From positions 124,001-188,000 of the forward strand of contig JADKBO010000003.1 in the NCBI GenBank assembly GCA_016715105.1: 64,000 nucleotides of DNA. The letters are read 5' to 3'. The notes under the pieces are model-generated. The model searched no databases, was not told the DNA's origin, and worked only from the letters and a program-made list of their open reading frames with translations. This stretch comes from Saprospiraceae bacterium. Its GTDB lineage: Bacteria; Bacteroidota; Bacteroidia; Chitinophagales; Saprospiraceae. Of the stretch, positions 51,944 to 60,993 are shown one piece after another (position 1 is the stretch's first letter; each line of letters begins with the position of its first letter). A program made the translations under genes and the position numbers.

Positions 51944-52780
51944 ATGCGCACAAAACAAACCTTTTTATTGGCCTTGATGGCTTTGTCTCTGTCATCCTAT
52001 CCTCAAAAGATCACCGTTGACAAAATTTCTGAAAACAGATCTACTGATGATGGTTATTTTTCAAATAGGTGCGAAATTGATTTGAAACTGAGTGGTGATG
52101 AGGTGAGAAAGTACAAGTCAGTAAAGATTGGCAAAATTACAAAGGCGGTTGATCAACAAGGTTTGGATTTGATTGATCCTGAATTTAGTGGTAGTTATGA
52201 AGATATTTCCAATACAGCGGCAATTGCCAAATTGAAAACCAAAGTAGCTTCCAGAAAGGCTAGCGTCATCAAAGAATTAGCTGGTGAAATAAAAATGTAC
52301 AATCCTTCAGAATCAAATGGGGGCATTATGAAAATAAAAGATTTCGCGAAAAAGGCAAATACCAATCTGACTCCGGCTCTGAGTGATACAAAAGTGATCT
52401 ATATTACTAAGGAGTCTTATGAAAAAATCAAAAAGGATAAGGAAACGACGCGGGATGCAGAAATTCAAAAGTTACCCAAAGAGGCCAAAGAAGTGGCTTT
52501 GCTTCTGACTGATTTAGTGGACGCATTTGCTTATGTTGAATTTAGTGGGAAAGAAGCTGTATTTATAGTTGAAGGCGATAAGTCGAAATTGGTGGATATG
52601 TATTTCGAAAATGCCGCTGGTAAAAGACTAGATGGCAATGGATCTATGATCAGTGGAGACGTTAATGTCTATTATTTCAATGAGACCATCAAACCTACTT
52701 TCAGGATGGTTTTACAAATAGAATCTCCGACTTCAGTAAAAACCATTCCTTTCAAGTTGACCAATATCGACCTTCCATAA
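51944..52780 (+). CDS. Secreted protein of unknown function
   Basis: This 278-residue protein has an N-terminal signal peptide (MRTKQTFLLALMALSLSSYP). The mature part is lysine-rich and alternates beta strands (KISENRSTDDGYFSNRCEIDLKL) with a helical centre (KLKTKVASRKASVIKELAGE and KKDKETTRDAEIQKLPKE). No catalytic motif or known domain is recognised. It is divergent from the giant-protein gene upstream and is followed by a probable terminator, then the metalloprotease-like gene in the same direction. The start is the first ATG after a 200-base intergenic region that also serves the divergent giant gene. Location is probably periplasmic. Hypothetical protein is the honest label. Confidence 0.6.
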   Translation: MRTKQTFLLALMALSLSSYPQKITVDKISENRSTDDGYFSNRCEIDLKLSGDEVRKYKSVKIGKITKAVDQQGLDLIDPEFSGSYEDISNTAAIAKLKTKVASRKASVIKELAGEIKMYNPSESNGGIMKIKDFAKKANTNLTPALSDTKVIYITKESYEKIKKDKETTRDAEIQKLPKEAKEVALLLTDLVDAFAYVEFSGKEAVFIVEGDKSKLVDMYFENAAGKRLDGNGSMISGDVNVYYFNETIKPTFRMVLQIESPTSVKTIPFKLTNIDLP

Positions 52781-52803
52781 GAAGGTGCAACTTGTCTTCC
52801 GTA

Positions 52804-52845
52804 AAACATCCTCAGCCGTCTAATTTGGCTTCTGATGTTTCTTTC
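52804..52845 (+). terminator. Probable terminator after the secreted protein gene
   Basis: AAACATC (52804-52810) pairs with GATGTTT (52834-52840), and AGCC (52814-52817) pairs with GGCT (52827-52830) across a 3-base internal loop. CTTTC follows. It is a weaker design than the others in the window. Confidence 0.5.
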
Positions 52846-52901
52846 AGACTATCACGATATGAAGTTTTTGAATTGTTATCTTCACAATACAATATGAGAA
52901 A

Positions 52902-55700
52902 ATGTATTTGAAAATAACACTTTTGCTTTTTGTTATCAGTGCTTTCATAGGAGATTCCTTCTTATTTGCTCAGCCTAGTGGCCATCCTTCTTATATACAG
53001 TGGAAATATTTGGAGACGCCTTTGGCGAGGGTTATCTACCCAGCAGGTAGGTCAGCTCAAGCGAGTAGAATTGCCAATATCCTTGACAAACTCAATCAGC
53101 CTAGTATTAGTTTATTGGCTAAAAAACCGCGTCGCATTGATCTTGTATTACAAACGCATCAAGTGATTTCCAATGGATATGTAGGAATCGGACCGTACCG
53201 ATCTGAATTTTATGCTACCCCACCACAAGATTTAAATTTTACGGGAACGACTGATTGGTTGGATTTACTTGCCATTCATGAATACAGACACGTACAGCAA
53301 AGCAATTTTATGAATACTGGTCTGATCAAAATTTTGCATTATTTTTTTGGTCAAGGTGGTTGGGCTACGGGAAAGTTTTTGGCTGCTCCAAACTGGTTTG
53401 ATGAAGGTGATGCCGTAATGTCGGAAACCAAACTTTCCCCGGGCGGTAGAGGTAGAACACCAGAGTTTTTTGCCAGACAAAGGGCCATTTTTAATGAGCA
53501 CGGTACTTTTAAATACAGTAAAGCAAGGAATGGATCCTATAAAGATGTGGTTCCAAATCATTATTTGTTGGGGTATACATTATGCAACTTTTTAGAAAAT
53601 GGATATGGTGAGGAGATTTGGCCAAAAATTTTAAACCGATCCGCAAGATTTGAAGGAATATTTTACCCTTTCAAAAAAGCCATCAAAAAAGAAACAGGTC
53701 TGAAATTTAGCTCAGTTTATAAAACTGCTTTTGCACAATTGGACAGTCAATTATCTCATCAACCAGTTTTGGAAAGATCCACTTCGTTTTCTCCCATCAA
53801 AAGTAGTATTTCCAAAACTCCCACCTTTTATGAGTGGCCATTTTATCATGATCACAAGCTTTATGCACTCAAAGAGAGTTTTCAATCTACCTCGGGAATT
53901 TATGAAATTACTCCAGCTAAAGATCGGTTGGTAACAGCTGTCGGCATCAGTCAGGAAAATTTCCTTGCAGAAAACAATGGTTACTTGACTTGGACGGAAT
54001 ATGAAAAACACCCAAGATGGGATTTTGAAAACAATACCGTTCTTTTGTTCTATGATTTAAAGTCGGGCTTAAAGAAAAAGCTTTCACCTGTGGATATAAC
54101 TAAACCACAAACTAAAGCGAAATTATTCAGCCCATATCCTTCTGCTGATGGTAGTCAAATTGTCGCTGTCCAGTTTGATACTTCCCTCGTCCCAAAATTA
54201 GTGATAGTGGACGTTGCTACCAACCAAATACAATCAGCATTCGATATTATTCAGGAAGCAAGTGCAGCAAGCTATCCAAGATGGCTCAATGATGATGAAA
54301 TAGCCTATATTGCTAAAAGAAATTCTGAAGTTTCTATCATCCTATACCATTTAAAAAATAAAACGCACAAGGTCCTTTTACCCTGGACTAATCACCCAAT
54401 AACCCATTTAAACATACACCAAAATGGTTTGATATTTTCTGCAGGTTTTAGTGGCATTGACAACATTTATAAAATAGATGTCAGTGGCCAAATTGAGCAA
54501 TTGACTGATGTTATAACAGGAGCCTATACTCCTGTAATGCTGGGAGATACACTGTCTTACAGTCAGACAATCTTTAAGGGTTCAAATTTATTGGAAGGAG
54601 TGGTCAATCCCAAAAGTTATGAAATAACCAAACAAGCCGATTTTGTATTTAAAGAAAATAATGCTGACAACATTCTTCAAGATATGCCATCCAAGCAATA
54701 TGAAGAAAAGGATTTTAGAAGAACTGATGGTTTGCAGTTACACAGCTACTTCTTGGCACCCTCTTATGTCAATACCGCTTTGTCTTTGTATTATGAAAAT
54801 ACACTCTCCAACTTAGAGGGCATAACTTCAATTAATTATAATAACAACGAAAAGAACACAACTTGGTCGGCGTCGCTCAATTATTCTGCTCTGCTTCCAG
54901 TTTTTGATTTATTTACCAATACGACTGAGAGAAACCTTTTCCTTTTGGGTCCGCAGGATTCTTTTAAGTTAAACAACTTCAAAGAATATAATATTGGTCT
55001 GAATATGAGTCTGCCCTTGTCTTGGATTAATGGAAATTACAATACATCATTTACACCAAATATAGGTATTCAACAAAAAATCTTGAGGAGATTACAGGAA
55101 GAGATCAAACCAATAGACCTATCAAGTTTTCAATCGATGGACATAGGCTTTACATTTACACACAGACGTCGACTTGCCTTTCAAAACGTGCGTACCAAAC
55201 TTGGACAAGATTTACGGATGAATTACAGAAGAGCATTGGGTGGACTCAAAGCCAATACTCTATACGCAAATGCCTCTTTATATCTACCTGGGGTGAGCAA
55301 AAATCACAGCATAAGAATCAACGGACAATTCAGAAAAGAGCTGGCAGTCAATGATTACAGATATCTGGATCAATTTCAATATCATCGGGGCGGTAACAAT
55401 ATTTTGTGCGATCAAGCAATTAGAATGAGTGTAGATTATATGCTCCCACTTGTTTATCCCGACTTTGGCTTATTTGATGTGGTCTACTTTAGAAGAATCA
55501 GGGCCAATTTCTTTGCCGATTATGCCAGGTATACTTTACCACGAAGTACAGAAATTGGTAAGTCTATTGGATTGGAATTGTTTTTTGACAATCGTTACTT
55601 CAATGAGTTTCCAGTAACCTCAGGCGTTAGGATGTCTCACTCAGAAGATTTCGCCTCAAAGAAAACTTCCTTTCAGTTTATTTTAGGACTCGATTTCTAA
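52902..55700 (+). CDS. Outer-membrane-associated zinc metalloprotease-like protein with propeller and barrel-like regions
   Basis: This 932-residue protein has a signal peptide (MYLKITLLLFVISAFIGDSF, cleaved near FAQ). Near residue 126 it carries HEYRH, a HExxH zinc-binding motif with general-base Glu127. A WFDEGDA segment follows, whose Glu168 could be the third zinc ligand, as in gluzincin peptidases. Residues about 300-600 carry TolB/WD40-like strands (FSPYPSADGSQIVAV and YPRWLNDDEIAYIAK). The last 300 residues are rich in alternating aromatic strands and end ILGLDF, a terminal Phe typical of outer-membrane beta-barrels. I infer an outer-membrane or periplasmic peptidase with an anchoring barrel. 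Substrate is unknown. It stands 120 bases after the upstream gene and is convergent with gpmI. Confidence 0.65.
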   Translation: MYLKITLLLFVISAFIGDSFLFAQPSGHPSYIQWKYLETPLARVIYPAGRSAQASRIANILDKLNQPSISLLAKKPRRIDLVLQTHQVISNGYVGIGPYRSEFYATPPQDLNFTGTTDWLDLLAIHEYRHVQQSNFMNTGLIKILHYFFGQGGWATGKFLAAPNWFDEGDAVMSETKLSPGGRGRTPEFFARQRAIFNEHGTFKYSKARNGSYKDVVPNHYLLGYTLCNFLENGYGEEIWPKILNRSARFEGIFYPFKKAIKKETGLKFSSVYKTAFAQLDSQLSHQPVLERSTSFSPIKSSISKTPTFYEWPFYHDHKLYALKESFQSTSGIYEITPAKDRLVTAVGISQENFLAENNGYLTWTEYEKHPRWDFENNTVLLFYDLKSGLKKKLSPVDITKPQTKAKLFSPYPSADGSQIVAVQFDTSLVPKLVIVDVATNQIQSAFDIIQEASAASYPRWLNDDEIAYIAKRNSEVSIILYHLKNKTHKVLLPWTNHPITHLNIHQNGLIFSAGFSGIDNIYKIDVSGQIEQLTDVITGAYTPVMLGDTLSYSQTIFKGSNLLEGVVNPKSYEITKQADFVFKENNADNILQDMPSKQYEEKDFRRTDGLQLHSYFLAPSYVNTALSLYYENTLSNLEGITSINYNNNEKNTTWSASLNYSALLPVFDLFTNTTERNLFLLGPQDSFKLNNFKEYNIGLNMSLPLSWINGNYNTSFTPNIGIQQKILRRLQEEIKPIDLSSFQSMDIGFTFTHRRRLAFQNVRTKLGQDLRMNYRRALGGLKANTLYANASLYLPGVSKNHSIRINGQFRKELAVNDYRYLDQFQYHRGGNNILCDQAIRMSVDYMLPLVYPDFGLFDVVYFRRIRANFFADYARYTLPRSTEIGKSIGLELFFDNRYFNEFPVTSGVRMSHSEDFASKKTSFQFILGLDF

Positions 55701-55745
55701 CAAACATTATTCAAAATCAAGTCCTAAAATCAATTATATATTTTC

Positions 55746-57263
55746 TTATTTGCTGATCAGGTTTTGTCCTGTCATTTCTGATGGCTGTTTCACACCTAAA
55801 AGGTAAAGCAACGTAGGAGCCACATCGGCAAGAATTCCATCTTTTATCGATGCATTTTCTTTACTGTAATTTTGGCTTGCAAATATTACTGGTACAGGAT
55901 TGGTCGTATGTGCAGTATTAGGTGTGCCATCATCATTGATCATATAATCGCTATTGCCATGATCGGCAATGATGATGAAATCATAACCCAAAGGCAGACA
56001 ATGATTTAAAATTTGGCCAAGACAATTATCTACCGTTTGTGCTGCAATAATGGCCGCTTCAAAAACACCTGTGTGGCCAACCATATCTGTATTGGCAAAA
56101 TTAAGGCATACAAAATTGGGCATCTCCTCATCTACATATTTAAGGAGCCCATCGGTAATTCCTTGTGCACTCATTTCTGGTTGAAGGTCATAAGTTGCAA
56201 CTTTGGCAGAAGGAATTAGAACACGGCCTTCATTTTCAAACGCCTCTTCACGACCTCCAGAAAAGAAAAAGGTCACGTGCGGATATTTTTCTGTTTCCGC
56301 TATCCGCAATTGTTTCAATCCCTCTTTAGAAACTATTTCCCCCATCGAGTTTTGAATGGTATCTTTTTCAAAGACTACGTCAATTCCCATAAATTCTTCG
56401 TCGTATCTGGCAAAGGTGACCATATCCACATTTAGTGGTTTCATATCATAACCTTCGATGGTTTTTTGCGTAAGTACTTTGGTTATTTGTCTAGGCCTAT
56501 CTGTTCTGAAATTGAAAAAGATGACCAGATCATTTTCTTTTATCGTTGATGATGGGTCTACCACTATACCTTTTAAAAATTCATCACTTACTCCTGCTTG
56601 ATAATTTTCTTGAATGGTTTTGAGAATGTCGGAAGTGGGTTCGCCACTACCGTTTACCATTAAGTCATAGGCTAACTTTGTTCTTTCCCATCGATTGTCT
56701 CTATCCATGGCATAATATCGACCTATGACTGTACCTAATTTCACTTTTAGGCTCGAAATGTGGGATAAAACTTCTGAAATAAAACCATATCCCGATTTCG
56801 GATCAGTATCTCTACCATCGGTAAATGCATGGATGTATGCTTTGTCGATGTGATTCTCCTCCAGTATGTCACACAATGCCAACAAATGTCTGATGTGGCT
56901 GTGGACACCTCCATCTGAAACTAGTCCCATCAAGTGAACAGAAACTCCTCTTTCTTTTGCACTTTCGATGGCTTCCAGAAGAATGGCATTTTGGTGTAAT
57001 TCTCTATCTTTTATAGACTTATTGATTCTTGCTAACTCTTGGTAAATGATCCTACCCGCCCCTATGTTGATGTGTCCAACTTCACTATTGCCCATTTGGC
57101 CTTCAGGCAATCCAACATGTTCACCATGGGTAAGGAGAGTTGCCGAGGGATAAGTGGCTAATAAACTTTTGAAAACGGGAATATTTGCTTGTGCAATAGC
57201 ACTTCTTTTAGGATCTGGACCTATTCCCCACCCATCAAGGATGATCAACATTGCTTTATTCAT
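55746..57263 (-). CDS. gpmI: 2,3-bisphosphoglycerate-independent phosphoglycerate mutase
   Basis: This 505-residue enzyme interconverts 3- and 2-phosphoglycerate in glycolysis and gluconeogenesis using two metal ions and a phosphoserine intermediate. The alkaline-phosphatase-like start MNKAMLIILDGWGIG carries the metal ligand Asp10. GQMGNSEVGH contains the catalytic Ser60. The segment HAFTDGRDTDPKSG and the closing FIIIADHGNSDYM metal motif are also present. The length is normal for the family. An upstream in-frame ATG at 57320 would add 19 residues before the conserved start, so I chose 57263. It is convergent with the metalloprotease-like gene and separated by a terminator from the ExbD gene upstream, so it is probably transcribed alone. 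No frameshift or odd residue is seen. Confidence 0.95.
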   Translation of the reverse strand: MNKAMLIILDGWGIGPDPKRSAIAQANIPVFKSLLATYPSATLLTHGEHVGLPEGQMGNSEVGHINIGAGRIIYQELARINKSIKDRELHQNAILLEAIESAKERGVSVHLMGLVSDGGVHSHIRHLLALCDILEENHIDKAYIHAFTDGRDTDPKSGYGFISEVLSHISSLKVKLGTVIGRYYAMDRDNRWERTKLAYDLMVNGSGEPTSDILKTIQENYQAGVSDEFLKGIVVDPSSTIKENDLVIFFNFRTDRPRQITKVLTQKTIEGYDMKPLNVDMVTFARYDEEFMGIDVVFEKDTIQNSMGEIVSKEGLKQLRIAETEKYPHVTFFFSGGREEAFENEGRVLIPSAKVATYDLQPEMSAQGITDGLLKYVDEEMPNFVCLNFANTDMVGHTGVFEAAIIAAQTVDNCLGQILNHCLPLGYDFIIIADHGNSDYMINDDGTPNTAHTTNPVPVIFASQNYSKENASIKDGILADVAPTLLYLLGVKQPSEMTGQNLISK

Positions 57264-57360
57264 GATAGAAATTAACTTTAATAAGGTAATAATCAGACCA
57301 AAATATATGTGGTCTATCATTTCAGTATTTACAAAGTGAAACTAATTGTAAAACTTGGTG

Positions 57361-57405
57361 CAAAAATAAAAGGGGAACATCCAATAACTTGAATATTCCC
57401 CTTTT
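57361..57405 (-). terminator. Rho-independent terminator of the ExbB/ExbD operon
   Basis: A 10-bp stem, AAAAGGGGAA (57368-57377) with TTCCCCTTTT (57396-57405), is followed on the minus strand by TATTTTTG. It lies 23 bases after the stop of the last exbD gene and about 100 bases before gpmI. Confidence 0.85.
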
Positions 57406-57427
57406 TATTTTAAAATAATCTGTGCAA

Positions 57428-57895
57428 TTATTCTTCCTTTTTACCAGCAGAATAATTGATTTTTAATTGACCTGCCTTACGCAGTGTAGTTTTAACGTCT
57501 GTGACTATACCCATAGTAACACCCCCATCTATTTTCAATGATGTGGTAATACCAGCTTGTTGACCTTCAGGAACACCAGATTTGTGTTTTTCCAAAAATA
57601 AAGGAATTTCATCTTCGTTAGCAATTTTATCACCCAATTGAATTCTAGGTTTTGTACCATAAATTTGTTGGTATTTGGGAGTTGGTCTTCCAATCATGAT
57701 AAAACTTACCAAAGATTTATTTTCCAATTTTGTCAATTCAGTAGCCTTTGGTGTGAAAACCGTCAACTTCTGCTCTGTTTCTCTCAATTTTGTAACAACC
57801 ATGAAGAAAAACAAAAGCATAAATACGATATCAGGAAGGGATGCAGTAGACATTTCTGGCAGCGCATTACCCTTTTTCTTTTTAAACTTTGACAT
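57428..57895 (-). CDS. ExbD/TolR-family biopolymer transport protein (second copy)
   Basis: This 155-residue protein has a short basic cytoplasmic start and one membrane helix carrying the key Asp in TASLPDIVFMLLFFFMVVTK. That Asp is the proton-path residue of ExbD/TolR. A periplasmic domain of about 110 residues follows. In complex with an ExbB/TolQ channel it couples the proton gradient to outer-membrane processes such as TonB-dependent uptake. Its start is 13 bases from the stop of the other exbD. It is the last gene of the cluster and a terminator follows. Whether the partner system is TonB-like or Tol-like cannot be told from sequence. Paired exbD genes are common in Bacteroidota. Confidence 0.9.
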   Translation of the reverse strand: MSKFKKKKGNALPEMSTASLPDIVFMLLFFFMVVTKLRETEQKLTVFTPKATELTKLENKSLVSFIMIGRPTPKYQQIYGTKPRIQLGDKIANEDEIPLFLEKHKSGVPEGQQAGITTSLKIDGGVTMGIVTDVKTTLRKAGQLKINYSAGKKEE

Positions 57896-57908
57896 GTTCG
57901 TTTATATT

Positions 57909-58457
57909 TTATTTTTCTTCACCAAAATTGGTAGGCTCAGCCTCAGAAAGAACTAGTGGAATTTCATCCCTTATTTCTCTCTTTTGCGTTGTAGAAACAA
58001 ACTCATAATCTTTTCCAAATTTCTTCATTGCTGCCTCATTCCAAAGTTCATTGTATGCTGCTTGTAGTTCATTATAAACTTCAAGGTATGTTTCATACTT
58101 TGTACCTCTGTCATTCTTCAAAGAAACAATTGCTTTGGTAGGAGACTCTGACTTGTCAACTTCCTTCCTTGGATTGGCAATAAATTCTTTGGTTTTTGCT
58201 CTCAAAGCTTTTATATCTGTTGGCTCACCTCTCACCAAAAGTTCGTTGTTGGCATTTACGAGAACCGACCAAACGTTACGAGAATTTAATCTCAAATCTG
58301 GTGGTGGTTCTGTAGACCATGGCGGTAATTTCACCAATAAACCTCTGTCTTCTGAGATTTGAGTGGTCACGAGAAAGAAAATAAGCAAAAGAAATGCAAT
58401 ATCGGCCATAGACCCTGCATTGATCTCATTGCTTGCTCTTGATTTGCTCTTTGCCAT
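57909..58457 (-). CDS. ExbD/TolR-family biopolymer transport protein (first copy)
   Basis: This 182-residue protein has a basic cytoplasmic start (MAKSKSRASNEINAGSMAD). A single helix IAFLLLIFFLVTT follows the key SMAD Asp. It also has a longer periplasmic domain with a Pro/Ser-rich LPPWSTEPPPDLRL stretch and a charged tail. It should act with the ExbB-like channel and the second ExbD as a proton-driven energizer at the inner membrane. Six bases separate it from the stop of the upstream membrane gene, consistent with translation from one transcript. The two ExbD proteins differ markedly in their periplasmic parts, which suggests a mixed complex rather than simple redundancy (inference). Confidence 0.9.
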   Translation of the reverse strand: MAKSKSRASNEINAGSMADIAFLLLIFFLVTTQISEDRGLLVKLPPWSTEPPPDLRLNSRNVWSVLVNANNELLVRGEPTDIKALRAKTKEFIANPRKEVDKSESPTKAIVSLKNDRGTKYETYLEVYNELQAAYNELWNEAAMKKFGKDYEFVSTTQKREIRDEIPLVLSEAEPTNFGEEK

Positions 58458-58463
58458 GTTTGA

Positions 58464-58958
58464 TTATTTAAAGAAGTTTCTGATCTCAGATACAACCATT
58501 ACGATTGCTGCAGTTGCCATCAAAAGCAATGTAGTCCAAATGCCTCCACTAATGGTTTTACTTACGCCTTCTGTGACGGCAAAATCATTAGCCAACTTAG
58601 TCCAAATTGGTCCTATTTCAACTTTAGAAATTGATTTTAAGACAAAAAATATAATAACCAACACCCCAAAACCTAAAAGGCCCTTGACAGATGACTTTGG
58701 AAATTTAAATACATCTAAAATCATAAAAGCAAACAAAGCAATAACACAAACAACCAATAATGCCAAAGTAAGGTACAAGCCTAAGTCAAAATACTGCATT
58801 GCAGGAATTTTTTCTTTGCCGAGACCAACCAAGTCGGTGCTTGCATCGTAGCCGTCAGCGCCCAAGCCTGCTAGTGCCGATGCCATAAAAGCTATGGTAC
58901 ACACTAAACCTAGGCCAAATGCCGCTGCGGTTCCATGTTTAGTTAAAAATTTGTACAT
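58464..58958 (-). CDS. Conserved membrane protein of the ExbB/ExbD cluster, unknown function
   Basis: This 164-residue protein has about four hydrophobic helices: GTAAAFGLGLVCTIAFMASA near the start, YLTLALLVVCVIALFAFMI, LLGFGVLVIIFFVL and, at the end, a helix through TTLLLMATAAIVMVV. It sits between the ExbB and ExbD genes with 18 and 6 base gaps, so it is almost certainly co-transcribed and may be a third membrane subunit. Between the first two helices is a periplasmic-looking loop with GADGYDASTD. I know of no assigned function. Such a gene between exbB and exbD recurs in Bacteroidota, but I cannot verify orthology here. Confidence 0.8.
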   Translation of the reverse strand: MYKFLTKHGTAAAFGLGLVCTIAFMASALAGLGADGYDASTDLVGLGKEKIPAMQYFDLGLYLTLALLVVCVIALFAFMILDVFKFPKSSVKGLLGFGVLVIIFFVLKSISKVEIGPIWTKLANDFAVTEGVSKTISGGIWTTLLLMATAAIVMVVSEIRNFFK

Positions 58959-58976
58959 TATTATCTAATTTATCGG

Positions 58977-59720
58977 TTATTTAAATATATTGTGTCTTGC
59001 CATCACGTCTACCAAACCAATAGAAGCATCTTCCATTTTGTTTGTGATACTGTCAATTTTAGATACAATATAGTTGTAAAAGATCTGAAGGATCATTGCT
59101 ACAACAAGACCGAATACGGTTGTCAACAAAGCCACCTTGATACCACCCGCAACTACTGAAGGAGAAAGGTCACCCGCTGCTTCAATTTTGTCAAAGGCCT
59201 GAATCATACCAATTACCGTTCCCAAGAATCCGAGCATCGGAGCAAGAGCGATAAATAAAGCTATCCAAGGAAGACCTTTTTCTAAAAGACCCATTTGTAC
59301 AGATCCGTAAGAAATCATAGACTTCTCAACTGCATCTGGACCACCTGGAGAGCTTCTCAACCCTTCAAACAATACACTTGCAGCAGGGCCAGGAGTTGAT
59401 TTTGCAACCTCTTTTGCACCTTCTAAGTCACCAGAAGCTAACTTATCTTCAATGTTTGCTAGTAATTTGTCTGTATTGGTAGTCGCAATATTTAAAGTTA
59501 GGATTCTTTCTATACAGAAAGCCAAACCCAAAATAAGTGCTACTAACACCAAACTCATAAATCGCCAATCACCTTCGATAAAATACTTCTTAAGTAATTG
59601 AAAACCGCCTACAGAACTAGCGTCTGCCGCAGTTGTTGCAGCATCCTGTGCCACAAGCTCGGTTGCACCCATCAGTGCAGCCACAAAAAATACCCCAAAT
59701 AGTAACAAGAACTTTCGCAT
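58977..59720 (-). CDS. MotA/TolQ/ExbB-family proton channel protein
   Basis: This 247-residue protein starts MRKFLLLFGVFFVAALMGAT, a leader-like helix, followed by a short periplasmic stretch. The ExbB core has three membrane helices: near RFMSLVLVALILGLAF, LPWIALFIALAPMLGFLGTV (the conserved pore segment) and AGGIKVALLTTVFGLVVAM. The cytoplasmic stretch ASGDLEGAKEVAKSTPGPAAS is also typical. With the ExbD proteins it forms the proton-driven motor complex in the inner membrane. I chose ATG 59720. An ATG at 59789 exists but would run through an A+T-rich region close to the tRNA gene. This is the first gene of the cluster on the minus strand. Confidence 0.92.
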   Translation of the reverse strand: MRKFLLLFGVFFVAALMGATELVAQDAATTAADASSVGGFQLLKKYFIEGDWRFMSLVLVALILGLAFCIERILTLNIATTNTDKLLANIEDKLASGDLEGAKEVAKSTPGPAASVLFEGLRSSPGGPDAVEKSMISYGSVQMGLLEKGLPWIALFIALAPMLGFLGTVIGMIQAFDKIEAAGDLSPSVVAGGIKVALLTTVFGLVVAMILQIFYNYIVSKIDSITNKMEDASIGLVDVMARHNIFK

Positions 59721-59813
59721 AATTTCCTGAATTAGTTTTTTAATTAATTTCCCAAATTGAGCGATAAAAATATAAATATTTCGCAACAAACAAAAAAGTT
59801 AATTTTTTTTTTG

Positions 59814-59901
59814 CGGAGAGTGAGGGATTCGAACCCTCGGTACACTTTTGGCGTACACACACTTTCCAGGCGTGCCTCTTCAACCACTCGAGCAACTCTC
59901 C
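59814..59901 (-). tRNA. tRNA-Ser (anticodon GGA)
   Basis: This 88-nt class II tRNA on the minus strand has a 7-bp acceptor stem (GGAGAGT with ACTCTCC), discriminator G and a D-arm TTGCTCGAGTGGTTGAAGAG. The anticodon loop CTGGAAA carries anticodon GGA (decodes UCC/UCU). A long variable arm and the T-arm GAGGGTTCGAATCCCTC are present. The CCA end is not encoded. Overlapping ORFs on both strands are artefacts. Confidence 0.95.
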
Positions 59902-60191
59902 TTCGGGAGGCACAAATCTTGTCAATTATTATTCAAAAACAAAATATATTTTTATATGTATATTATTATAATTTGTAATTGGCTTATCAGCTGCTCAAAA
60001 CATTGCTAAATTAATAATATCTTTTTTCACTGCTTAAGTTGAAGATGCACACAAAATTGATTTTGGTGTGTCCATTTATGCAATTATCTGCTCCTGCATT
60101 CTGCGTGATTTTGTAAATTTTATCGATCATCAACCTCCAAAAATTTACTTTTCAGGCAAAAAACACCATTAAAATTGCACAAAAAATAATT
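59902..60191. other. Spacer between tRNA-Ser and the TatD-family gene
   Basis: This is an A+T-rich stretch of 290 bases. It contains the upstream region of the tRNA gene and the 3' end of the TatD transcript. I see no gene or clear terminator in it. Confidence 0.5.
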
Positions 60192-60968
60192 TTACAAATT
60201 AAAAAGTTGAGACGCATTTTTGGTGGTGAGTGCTTCGATTTGTTCTTTTTCCAATTGAAACACTTCACCTAGTTTTTCTACTACATAGGGTATGAAGGCT
60301 GGTTCGTTTAGTTTACCGCGATGTGGCACCGGTGGCAAATAAGGACTATCTGTTTCCAAAACTACATTTGATAAACCATTGTCTATCAGCACTTTGGGTA
60401 ATTCACTATTCTTATAGGTTACCACACCACCAATACCAATATAAAAACCCAGGTCTTTGATTTGCTTTGCCTGTATTTCATCACCAGTAAAACAGTGGAA
60501 TACGCCGGTTAAACTGCCATCTTGTCTTTCAGATACCATTTCTATACACATATCTATGGATTCTCTACTATGAATGATGACGGGCAAACGTTGTGACCTA
60601 GCCCAGGCTATCTGTATGTCAAAAGCTGCCATTTGCTGCTCTACAAAACTTTTATCCCAATATAAATCAATACCTGTTTCCCCTACCCCGACAAAATTTC
60701 TTTTCCCAAACCATTCCTCCATTTCTGATAAAACAGTTTTAAAGTCATCGAAAACATGGCAAGGATGTAAGCCCATCATCGACTTAGTTGTCGGGTATTG
60801 ATCTTCTATAAAAAGCATCTTATCTATGCTTGACAAGTCTATATTTGGCATCATGATCATACCCACCTTGTTTTCACTGGCACGTGAAATATATGTCCCA
60901 ATTTCAGCTAATATTCTATCTTCGTAAATATGAGCATGGGTATCAATCAAAATGGGTTGTGCTGCCAT
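60192..60968 (-). CDS. TatD-family metal-dependent hydrolase (DNase)
   Basis: This 258-residue TIM-barrel hydrolase has the metal motif in the start QPILIDTHAHIY (His-x-His). It also has GVGETGIDLYWD (metal-bridging Glu), a HSRES segment, the VFHCFTGDEIQAKQIKDLG region and VLETDSPYLPP (catalytic Asp). These are the TatD/YcfH-type landmarks, and the length is normal. Members act as 3'-5' exonucleases on DNA or RNA, or process D-aminoacyl substrates; the exact substrate is not predictable here. ATG 60968 or ATG 60971 are equally plausible. An upstream start at 61001 would overlap the divergent RNase H gene. The stop lies close to A+T-rich DNA with no clear terminator. Confidence 0.9.
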   Translation of the reverse strand: MAAQPILIDTHAHIYEDRILAEIGTYISRASENKVGMIMMPNIDLSSIDKMLFIEDQYPTTKSMMGLHPCHVFDDFKTVLSEMEEWFGKRNFVGVGETGIDLYWDKSFVEQQMAAFDIQIAWARSQRLPVIIHSRESIDMCIEMVSERQDGSLTGVFHCFTGDEIQAKQIKDLGFYIGIGGVVTYKNSELPKVLIDNGLSNVVLETDSPYLPPVPHRGKLNEPAFIPYVVEKLGEVFQLEKEQIEALTTKNASQLFNL

Positions 60969-60993
60969 CATAAATTTTAAAGCGATAAAGAAA

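Noticed and set aside
59740..59978. Short ORFs on both strands over the tRNA-Ser gene
   Set aside because: Their translations contain the familiar peptides produced by reading through a tRNA (such as VRDSNPRYTFG and SNPSLSA), so they are artefacts of the tRNA-Ser.
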